From positions 1-5,320 of the forward strand of contig CAZXYA010000614.1 of assembly GCA_964644655.1 (NCBI GenBank): 5,320 nucleotides of DNA. Direction: 5' to 3'. This DNA is from JAFMDF01 sp964644655. Its GTDB lineage: Bacteria; Bacteroidota; Bacteroidia; Chitinophagales; Saprospiraceae. Shown piece after piece: positions 1 through 5,320 of this stretch. The notes beneath the pieces are model-generated. The model did no database searches and was not told where the DNA came from. It was given only the letters and a program-made list of their open reading frames with translations. A program made the position numbers and the translations under genes. How positions within the stretch are numbered: the first letter of the stretch is position 1; every line of letters begins with the position of its first letter.

Positions 1-487
1 CTACTCCTGTTGTATTGATGAAAATTTTATCCCCTTTTCCTCTTTCTACTACCTTTGTGTCTCCTGTGACTACTTGTACTCCCGCCTGTGCACAGGCAAA
101 TTTAATGGCGACTAGTATATCCCAAAATTCTTTCATCGTTAGGCCTTCTTCAATAATAAAACTTAAGGATAAATATTGAGGTATCGCTCCACACATGGCT
201 AAATCATTCACCGTTCCATTGACGGCCAATTCTCCAATATTTCCGCCAGGAAAAAAAACGGGTGAAATGACAAAACTATCTGTAGTAAAAGCAGTTTGGT
301 TAGACAAGTTTAAAATAGCACCATCATGCCTTTTGTCTAGCAAATCATTTTTTAGTAACTCAAATACACCACTATCTAATAGTCGATTGGTCAATAGCCC
401 ACCACTTCCATGCCCTAGTGTAATGACCTCAAAATCCAATTGAGGCATTGGGCAACTTAACTGCATCTGTAATTTTTCTTTCTTCAT
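1..487 (-). CDS. hypE: HypE, carbamoyl dehydratase for [NiFe]-hydrogenase maturation (N-terminal part, cut by window edge)
   Basis: HypE accepts a carbamoyl group from HypF on its C-terminal Cys and dehydrates it with ATP to a thiocyanate, the source of the CN ligands of the hydrogenase iron; it acts in the cytoplasm. Translating the minus strand from the ATG at 487 gives 162 residues open to the window edge. They carry the PurM/AIR-synthase-like N-terminal signature of HypE: a Gly-rich start (GHGSGG, 25-30), FTTDSFVISPVFFPGG (67-82), the ATP-site stretch NGTVNDLAMCGA (90-101), and TGDTKVVERGKGDKIFINTT (141-160). The catalytic C-terminal Cys lies beyond the window. The start is the first ATG in frame; M8 and M14 are alternatives, but M1 leaves a leader of about 20 residues before the Gly-rich motif and I prefer it. 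No Shine-Dalgarno sequence is visible. A hairpin region of 147 bases separates it from hypD, so it may not be strictly co-transcribed with hypFD. Confidence 0.95.
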   Translation of the reverse strand, partial: MKKEKLQMQLSCPMPQLDFEVITLGHGSGGLLTNRLLDSGVFELLKNDLLDKRHDGAILNLSNQTAFTTDSFVISPVFFPGGNIGELAVNGTVNDLAMCGAIPQYLSLSFIIEEGLTMKEFWDILVAIKFACAQAGVQVVTGDTKVVERGKGDKIFINTTGV

Positions 488-550
488 TTATAAGGACAAG
501 GATTGAATTAATGACGGATTTAAGGATAGTGCATCAGGCATAAAAGTGAT

Positions 551-586
551 AAAAATCCGTTGCTAACTATTTTTCAGCAACGGATT
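551..586 (-). terminator. Possible intrinsic terminator after hypD
   Basis: In the direction of hypD transcription, the inner 11-bp stem (586-576 with 564-554) ends in a run of five T (555-551), two of which lie in the stem, followed by A. It begins about 49 bases after the hypD stop and ends about 64 bases before the hypE ATG. This looks like a modest Rho-independent terminator, or an attenuator that would lower hypE expression relative to hypFD. The competing outer stem would absorb most of the T run and weaken it. The stem is only about half G/C and the T run is short, so this is a candidate, not a firm call. Confidence 0.45.
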
Positions 587-604
587 AAGTTAGCAACGGA
601 TTTT
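552..604. repeat. Three-copy AATCCGTTGCT repeat (two direct, one inverted) forming alternative hairpins
   Basis: Read on the minus strand, the word AATCCGTTGCT occurs at 602-592 and again at 586-576, a period of 16 bases, and its inverse AGCAACGGATT occurs at 564-554. The outer copy pairs with the inverse over 16 perfect base pairs (604-589 with 567-552, loop of 21). The middle copy pairs with the same inverse arm over 11 base pairs (586-576 with 564-554, loop of 11). The two hairpins exclude each other because they share one arm. The arrangement fits either an intergenic palindromic repeat family or a folding switch; only the pairing is seen directly. Confidence 0.85.
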
Positions 605-634
605 ATACGAATTAAATAACTTTAAATTGATAGG

Positions 635-1747
635 TCAGTTACTTATCATTTCTAAATCTTGAATTGCTTGATGAAAATGATAATAGGCAGCGCAAGCCCC
701 TTCTGAACTCACCATAGGTGCGCCCAGAGGCATTTCTGGGGTACATTTCTTTCCAAATTGAGGACATTCCTGCGGTTTTTTAATCCCTTTTAAAACTAAG
801 CCTGCTATACATTCTTCACTTTCTTTAGCATGAGGAATATCGACTTTAAATTTCAAATTGGCATCAAAAGCAATATGACTTGGTCTTAATTCATATCCAC
901 TCATAGGAATCTCGCCTATTCCTCTCCATTCTCTATTGGTGATTTCAAAAACTTGCTCAATGACTTTGATAGCTTGGGGGTTTCCCTCTGCTTGCACGAC
1001 TCGACTATATTGGTTCTCTAATTTTGCCTCTCCTTTTTCTAATTGCTGCACCGTCATCAGAATACCTTGTAATAAATCGACTGGCTCAAAACCTGTGACC
1101 ACCATTGGAATTTGAAATTGCTCGACTAAGGGGTAGTATTCACTAATGCCCATAATCGTGCAAACATGCCCTGCTGCTAAAAAGGCTTGAATATTACTTG
1201 CTTCATCATTCATGACTGCCTCAATCGCAGGTGGCACCAAAACATGGGAGGTTAAAATACTATAATTCTCAACACCCAATTGCTCCGCCTGAATGACAGA
1301 TAAGGCATTCGCTGGAGCGGTCGTTTCAAAACCTACCGCAAAAAATACCACTTCTTTATCGGGATTATCTTGGGCTAATTTGACTGCTTCCAATGGAGAA
1401 TATAAAATCCGAATATCTGCTCCATTCGCTTTAGCTTGTAATAAACTTTTTTCCGAACCTGGCACCCGCAACATGTCCCCAAAAGAACATAAAATCACCC
1501 CTTTTTCTTCCGCTAAATAAACCGCTTTATCAATCATATTTAACGGTGTTACGCAAACAGGACAACCTGGTCCATGGACCATTTGTACTTCTTTTGGCAA
1601 TAAATTTAAGATGCCATTTTTGACCAAACTATGCGTTTGCCCACCACAGACTTCCATTATTGTCCAGGGTCTTGTGACGGTACTTTTAATTTCTTCCAGA
1701 TATTTATTGACTAGTTCTGGTTCGCGGTATTCGCTTAAGTATTTCAT
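635..1747 (-). CDS. hypD: HypD, [NiFe]-hydrogenase Fe(CN)2CO assembly protein
   Basis: HypD forms a scaffold with HypC on which the Fe(CN)2CO moiety of the [NiFe] active site is built in the cytoplasm. The product is 370 residues, the normal length for the family. Visible signatures, in order: CGGQTH (34-39) with the conserved Cys34; GPGCPVC (59-65) with Cys62 and Cys65; CSFGDMLRVPGS (87-98); VGFETTAPA (138-146); VTGFEPVDLLQGI (217-229); and a C-terminal iron-sulfur region with Cys313, Cys328, Cys335 and Cys352 (spacings 14, 6 and 16), including PLGAPMVSSEGAC. All expected cysteines are present, so the protein should be functional. Its ATG (1747-1745) shares one base with the hypF TAA (TAATG), which implies a common transcript and probable translational coupling. 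No clear ribosome binding site precedes it, as is common in Bacteroidota. hypC is not next to it. Confidence 0.98.
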   Translation of the reverse strand: MKYLSEYREPELVNKYLEEIKSTVTRPWTIMEVCGGQTHSLVKNGILNLLPKEVQMVHGPGCPVCVTPLNMIDKAVYLAEEKGVILCSFGDMLRVPGSEKSLLQAKANGADIRILYSPLEAVKLAQDNPDKEVVFFAVGFETTAPANALSVIQAEQLGVENYSILTSHVLVPPAIEAVMNDEASNIQAFLAAGHVCTIMGISEYYPLVEQFQIPMVVTGFEPVDLLQGILMTVQQLEKGEAKLENQYSRVVQAEGNPQAIKVIEQVFEITNREWRGIGEIPMSGYELRPSHIAFDANLKFKVDIPHAKESEECIAGLVLKGIKKPQECPQFGKKCTPEMPLGAPMVSSEGACAAYYHFHQAIQDLEMISN

Positions 1748-4077
1748 TATTGTTTGTTTTTTCGATTATTTATTTCATTCCACACTAATTGCCCAAAAGA
1801 AATATTCTCATCATTGGGAGACAACGCCTTATGAAAATATAACTCAAAAGTTGCCCCTAAATGATGAATTAATAAATCTACTAATAGTCCATTTTGAAAA
1901 ACGCCGCCACTAAAAGCTATATGGTGAATATTTTGAGAAGTAGCTATCTTTTCAATATACTTTATTAATAAAAAATGAAAATGAGCGGCTATATATTCCT
2001 TGACCATTCCTAATTCCAAATCCTTTAGGAGGAGTCGCAAAATCTCGGTTGCTGTAACCTTAAAGGTATCTTTATTTTCCTCAAAAGAAGAAAAATTAGT
2101 AACTAATCCTTCTTTTTGAAAATATTGGAGTGCCTTCGTTTCCAAAAGCAAGGCGGCTTCTCCTTCATAACTTTGTTTGTCCAATATACCTAAAAGAGAC
2201 GCTACTGCATCAAATAATCGCCCCATACTAGATGTTTTCAACCCACTTCCTTTAGTTAGCAATTTATGATAAATAGCCCATTCTGTTTCAGTAAATTTCT
2301 CTTTTAAATTAAGCATCGCCTTGGGAATCTCCCAACAAAAAGATAAAGCGGAAATTCGAGGTTCTTTAGCCATTTTATCGCCTACTATAAAATCGACATA
2401 TTCTAAATGCGCTCTTCTTTCAAATTGATGGTTTTGATAAACAAAAAATTCTCCGCCCCAAATATGTCCATCATTTCCTAAACCTGTTCCATCCCAAATT
2501 ACCCCTAAAATGGGAACTGGATGGTCGATTAAATTATTTTCTGCCAAAACCGCTGCAAAATGTGCCTCATGATGTTGAATAGCAACCGTTGGTAGGTCCA
2601 ATTGAATAGCCATTTCCTTCCCATAGATAGTAGTCGCATATTGAGGATGTTCGTCTATCAAAAGGAGTTCGGGTTTTGTCTGAAATATAGCTAAGAAATG
2701 GTGGAGCGTATGTTTATAATTTTCTTGCGTTTCAAAATTATCTAAATCCCCTAGATACTGACTAATAAAAATGTTATCCTGATGGGCTAAAGCAAAAGTA
2801 CTTTTTAGCATCGCCCCCATTGCTACTATCGACTGATGGGAAAAATTTAGCTTTGGAGCAATATAACTTGGCGCATATCCTCTCGACCTACGAAGTATAA
2901 TTTTTTGTTGTTTAAAATAGGTGAATTTCACCACACTATCATCCTGTGGTACAACGATTTTTCGATTATTGGTCAGGATATAATCAGCTATAGCGGCAAG
3001 TCCATTTATAGCTTTTTCCTCCTTGAAAATAATAGGACTATTACTACTATTTCCACTTGTAGCTATTATAGGACGACTGTACGCCTTCAATAATAATTGA
3101 TACAAAGCAGTATAAGGCAACATCGCTCCAATTTGATTTAAATTTGGGGCGATAGAGGGTGCTAAAGTGTCGGGTATTTTGAAAGTATCCAATACTTTTT
3201 TGGCTGGTAACAAAACGATTGGCGCAACGCTACTGAGCAATAATCTTTGTTCTTCTTCTCTAAGTTTTAAATCTTTTTCTAGCATTTTAATACTAGGAAA
3301 CATAACCGCAAAAGGCTTAGTAGGTCGATGTTTTCGCTGCCTTAATAATTGAACGGTCTTTTCATTATTGGCATCACAAGTTAATAGATAGCCTCCTATC
3401 CCTTTTATCGCTACAATTTTTCCTGCTTGCCATAGTGCTACTATTTGCTCTAATATGTTTAAAGTAGAAAAAGAAGGAAATAGATTGAAAGCATTTCCTT
3501 CTTTACATTCAAATAGTTCCAATTTAATGGCGCAAGCGGGGCAAGAATTGGTCTGAGAATAATAGCGCCTATTTTTGGTATCCTCATATTCTTTTAAGCA
3601 ATGTGGACACATTTGAAAAGTATCCATCGTAGTCCGACCTCTGTCATAAGGTACCGATTGGATAATAGAATAACGAGGACCACAATTAGTACAGGTTGTA
3701 AAAGGATAATTATTTCTCCGATTAGTCGATTCAAATAATTCTTGGGTACATGCATTACAAATAGCAGCATCTGGAGTTAGTAGTAAATTGGGATTGCCTT
3801 TATGTTGACTATGCGTTATTTTAAAACTAGTATATTTTCTTGAAGAAACTTCGGTCAATTTACAAGTGGTTATCGTCGCTAAAACAGGTGGCTTTTCAAG
3901 AATATGATTTAAGAAGAAAGTTGCTTTTTGCTCAGTTGCATTAAATTCAATATGAACCCCATCTACATCATTATTCACCCAGCCAGTCAACTCAAATTGC
4001 TGTGCTAATAAACGAACAAAGGGGCGGAATCCCACCCCTTGCACTTGTCCTTTTATATGGATATGCCATGTTTGCAT
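1747..4077 (-). CDS. hypF: HypF, carbamoyltransferase for [NiFe]-hydrogenase maturation
   Basis: HypF converts carbamoyl phosphate and ATP to a carbamoyl adenylate and passes the carbamoyl group to HypE, the first step of cyanide-ligand synthesis. The 776-residue product has the full family layout. An N-terminal acylphosphatase domain (about 1-90) has QVQGVGFRPFV (11-21) with Arg18, and Asn36 in TGWVNN. Two zinc fingers each have the form CxxC-x18-CxxC: Cys107/110/129/132 and Cys157/160/179/182. A YrdC/Sua5-like domain (about 205-395) has KGIGGYLLTCDA (225-236), RQRKHRPTKPFAVM and ATSGN. A Kae1-like domain (about 415-770) has the metal-site motif QHHEAH (501-506), WDGTGLGNDGHIWGGE (528-543), EGEAA (638-642) and FSGGVFQN (722-729). 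No key residue appears lost. The ATG at 4077 follows an AAAGG purine stretch by three bases, and only 25 bases separate it from the upstream pseudogene, so it may be read from an upstream promoter. Confidence 0.98.
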   Translation of the reverse strand: MQTWHIHIKGQVQGVGFRPFVRLLAQQFELTGWVNNDVDGVHIEFNATEQKATFFLNHILEKPPVLATITTCKLTEVSSRKYTSFKITHSQHKGNPNLLLTPDAAICNACTQELFESTNRRNNYPFTTCTNCGPRYSIIQSVPYDRGRTTMDTFQMCPHCLKEYEDTKNRRYYSQTNSCPACAIKLELFECKEGNAFNLFPSFSTLNILEQIVALWQAGKIVAIKGIGGYLLTCDANNEKTVQLLRQRKHRPTKPFAVMFPSIKMLEKDLKLREEEQRLLLSSVAPIVLLPAKKVLDTFKIPDTLAPSIAPNLNQIGAMLPYTALYQLLLKAYSRPIIATSGNSSNSPIIFKEEKAINGLAAIADYILTNNRKIVVPQDDSVVKFTYFKQQKIILRRSRGYAPSYIAPKLNFSHQSIVAMGAMLKSTFALAHQDNIFISQYLGDLDNFETQENYKHTLHHFLAIFQTKPELLLIDEHPQYATTIYGKEMAIQLDLPTVAIQHHEAHFAAVLAENNLIDHPVPILGVIWDGTGLGNDGHIWGGEFFVYQNHQFERRAHLEYVDFIVGDKMAKEPRISALSFCWEIPKAMLNLKEKFTETEWAIYHKLLTKGSGLKTSSMGRLFDAVASLLGILDKQSYEGEAALLLETKALQYFQKEGLVTNFSSFEENKDTFKVTATEILRLLLKDLELGMVKEYIAAHFHFLLIKYIEKIATSQNIHHIAFSGGVFQNGLLVDLLIHHLGATFELYFHKALSPNDENISFGQLVWNEINNRKNKQ

Positions 4078-4102
4078 TAACCTTTTTTTCTAATGTAGTT
4101 TC

Positions 4103-4720
4103 CTATTTAAGAAACTTCCTGACGGACTGAGTTACTGAAGATTTAACCTTTGTCCAAGTAATGCTTTCATCAAACAAAATTGGATTTGGATATTGTTCAG
4201 CATCCTCAAAATAAGTAAGACTCTTTATCACATGAAAAACTTCATATTGTTTGAATTTCTTTTTAAACAGTTGTAAAAGCGTATCAAGAGACATGTCTTG
4301 CAGAAGAAATTATATATCAAAGAAGTCTTTTTTGCTCCCTCTTTGAACTATAGCTTTCAATTTCATAGGAGCTATATCTTGAATATCTAGCATCCGAACT
4401 CCTTCAATATGCAATGTCGGGAATAAAATTGGGTAACTCATTTTTACAAAATCCACCTTAATCTCATTAATATAAGTAATGAGCATATTTTTTCCTTCTG
4501 ATTCAATGGTTACCTCAAAATTGTCAATTATAGTTTCTATCAAATCAACTTTATCAAAAGATTCAGTTGTAAAAAGGTCTAAGTCAATAGAAATTCTATG
4601 CCCTAATTGTAGAGCTAATGCTGTTCCTCTTACCAAATAAAAAGGAGAAACTTGAGGAATAGACATCAATTGTTTTAATAATGCCAATGTTCTGGGTTCA
4701 ACTGTGCGAGTTTGTAGCAA
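4103..4720 (-). pseudogene. AbiEii/DUF1814-type nucleotidyltransferase interrupted by an in-frame stop
   Basis: This resembles the nucleotidyltransferase half of AbiE-type type IV toxin-antitoxin systems. The first piece (4720-4310, 136 residues) holds the nucleotidyltransferase core: RGTALALQLGHRISIDLDLF (31-50) with paired acidic residues Asp46 and Asp48, and a likely third acidic residue, Asp90, in IKVDF. It stops at TAA (4312-4310) after KKDFFDI. The same frame then continues without a base shift as FLLQDMSLDTLL and on to HVIKSLTYFEDAE, the usual C-terminal part of the family, ending at TAG (4105-4103). Without the stop the protein would be 205 residues, a normal length. Relatives have Tyr in this D-[IL]-Y-F-L-L context, so one base change from TAT or TAC explains the break. 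Arg31 also replaces the first Gly of the usual GGT motif. The start is probably TTG at 4720, because a TAA at 4735-4733 closes the frame upstream. A truncated active product, a sequencing error or stop readthrough cannot be excluded. Confidence 0.8.
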
Positions 4721-4965
4721 CGGAATTTGGTTTTAGGTACATTAAAAATAACCGAACAAAAAGCTAAAGTTTTTTTATCAAGATGCCGAGTATTAAGGAG
4801 TGCATTTTTGACTACTTTTTCTCCATAAAATTTTAACATAGACTTGAACTCAACCAATCTTCCCCTTGTAGTAATTCGTGTTATTACAGTTGCTTGATGC
4901 TTATCTAAATCAATAGTCTTTACATTTACATCCCAAAATAGTGAAGGTCTAAGTTGTAGTTCCAT
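4675..4965 (-). CDS. Small DUF6922-like protein, probable partner of the nucleotidyltransferase
   Basis: The product has 96 residues with no signal peptide or membrane segment. It matches my recollection of the DUF6922 family of Bacteroidota: an N-terminal LFWDV (9-13), IDLDKH (18-23), an RITTRGR segment (30-36), a middle LKFYG (44-48), HLDKKTL (61-67) and a conserved end with KFRCYK and QLNPEHWHY. Such proteins are typically encoded immediately before an AbiEii-like nucleotidyltransferase, as here, and the two genes overlap by 46 bases (4675-4720), which implies coupled translation. By position it could be the regulatory or antitoxin partner, but its biochemical role is not known to me and is inferred only from the pairing. 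The frame is intact although the partner is interrupted. The ATG at 4965 is the first in frame and lies just behind a promoter-like element. Confidence 0.8.
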   Translation of the reverse strand: MELQLRPSLFWDVNVKTIDLDKHQATVITRITTRGRLVEFKSMLKFYGEKVVKNALLNTRHLDKKTLAFCSVIFNVPKTKFRCYKLAQLNPEHWHY

Positions 4966-4970
4966 AATGA

Positions 4971-4978
4971 CAAAAATA
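4971..4978 (-). promoter_or_regulatory. Candidate Bacteroidota -7 promoter element (TAnnTTTG)
   Basis: The minus strand reads TATTTTTG, an exact match to the TAnnTTTG -7 consensus of the Bacteroidota housekeeping sigma factor. It lies in the 44-base gap between the TonB receptor stop and the DUF6922 ATG. The expected -33 TTTG is not clear; only a T-rich stretch (about 4993-4997) lies at roughly the right distance. If used, transcription would begin almost at the ATG, giving a leaderless or nearly leaderless message. An AT-rich gap can give this match by chance. Confidence 0.35.
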
Positions 4979-5009
4979 CAATCTAATTCTTGAAAAAGGA
5001 AATAATTTT

Positions 5010-5320
5010 TTAATGCACCGCCACCCCAAATCGAGTCACAAAACCAATATTAATACTTCGTCCAGGTTCTAAAAATACATTTTGATTGCCTGGCGCACCC
5101 CGAGAAACATGACTTCTATAAGCTTTATCGGTCAAGTTCGTTGCGCCAATCATCACCTTAGTATAAGGAAAATTATTGATTAATTCATGCAAATTTAGAC
5201 CAGCATTGATATTGATAATGGTATAGCTTGGCGTCTCCTGTTCATTAGGGGCAATATCTGTTTGTTCGCCTACCATAATCGCATCTGCCTGAACGAAAAA
5301 TTTATTGTCTCGGTCTCTAA
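5010..5320 (-). CDS. TonB-dependent outer-membrane receptor, C-terminal end (partial)
   Basis: The frame is open from the right edge to the TAA at 5012-5010 and gives 103 residues of a protein whose start lies outside the window. It shows the last beta strands of a TonB-dependent receptor barrel: an alternating strand KFFVQADAIMV, YTIININAGLNL, then the typical penultimate segment VMIGATNLTDKAYRSHVSR, and the closing strand PGRSINIGFVTRFGVAV. Such receptors import siderophores, metal chelates, vitamins or glycans across the outer membrane. The DKAYRSHVSRGAPG stretch resembles receptors of the iron/metal chelate group rather than SusC, but the ligand cannot be read from this fragment. It ends in His rather than the common terminal Phe. 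No convincing terminator follows it, so read-through into the downstream genes is possible. Confidence 0.88.
   Translation of the reverse strand, partial: RDRDNKFFVQADAIMVGEQTDIAPNEQETPSYTIININAGLNLHELINNFPYTKVMIGATNLTDKAYRSHVSRGAPGNQNVFLEPGRSINIGFVTRFGVAVH

Noticed and set aside
195..443. Plus-strand open frame of 82 codons.
   Set aside because: It lies wholly opposite the conserved hypE coding sequence and shows no recognisable protein features.
488..550. Possible hypE promoter in the gap before its ATG.
   Set aside because: No good TAnnTTTG match with a properly spaced -33 element was found on the minus strand; the nearest candidates miss two or more positions.
1293..1913. Two plus-strand open frames opposite hypD and the hypF end.
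   Set aside because: They are antisense to well-conserved hypD and hypF sequence, have no family resemblance, and are shadows of those genes.
2905..3352. Two short plus-strand frames opposite hypF.
   Set aside because: Each is about 60 codons, antisense to the YrdC-like part of hypF, with low-complexity translations and no support.
4103..4294. Separate 63-residue gene starting at the ATG at 4294.
   Set aside because: It is in the same frame as the upstream nucleotidyltransferase and encodes that family's C-terminus, so it is the remainder of the interrupted gene, and no ribosome binding site precedes the ATG.
4715..4724. TAGCAACGGA recurs here and in the hypD-hypE intergenic repeat.
   Set aside because: It encodes the conserved KFRCYK stretch of the DUF6922-like protein in frame, has no inverted partner nearby and is only 10 bases long, so a chance match is the best reading.

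Overview
The window is AT-rich and every supported gene lies on the minus strand, so transcription runs right to left. The C-terminus of a TonB-dependent receptor, a DUF6922-type protein paired with an AbiEii-like nucleotidyltransferase, very weak Shine-Dalgarno signals and a TAnnTTTG promoter element all suggest a Bacteroidota genome. A Saprospira/Lewinella-type member is possible, but the sequence alone does not fix the genus.

Layout in transcription order: (1) 5320-5010, the last ~103 residues of a TonB-dependent outer-membrane receptor; (2) 4965-4675, a small DUF6922-like protein; (3) 4720-4103, an AbiEii/DUF1814-type nucleotidyltransferase that starts inside the previous gene and is split by one in-frame TAA at a position where relatives have Tyr; (4) 4077-1747, complete hypF; (5) 1747-635, complete hypD, whose ATG overlaps the hypF stop by one base; (6) 634-488, an intergenic region with three copies of an 11-nt word that can form two competing hairpins, the inner one resembling a terminator; (7) 487-1, the N-terminal 162 residues of hypE, cut by the window edge.

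The core is a [NiFe]-hydrogenase maturation cluster. HypF transfers a carbamoyl group from carbamoyl phosphate to the C-terminal Cys of HypE, and HypE dehydrates it to a thiocyanate. HypD, normally with HypC, uses this to build the Fe(CN)2CO unit of the active site. No hypC lies between hypF and hypD, where it is often found, so it must be elsewhere, possibly beyond hypE. The genome should encode a [NiFe] hydrogenase, but its structural genes are not in this window.

I see no clearly new system. The points most worth a second look are the nonsense-interrupted nucleotidyltransferase, which also has a substituted glycine in its signature motif, and the competing hairpins between hypD and hypE. 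All stretches without a gene are shorter than 150 bases.
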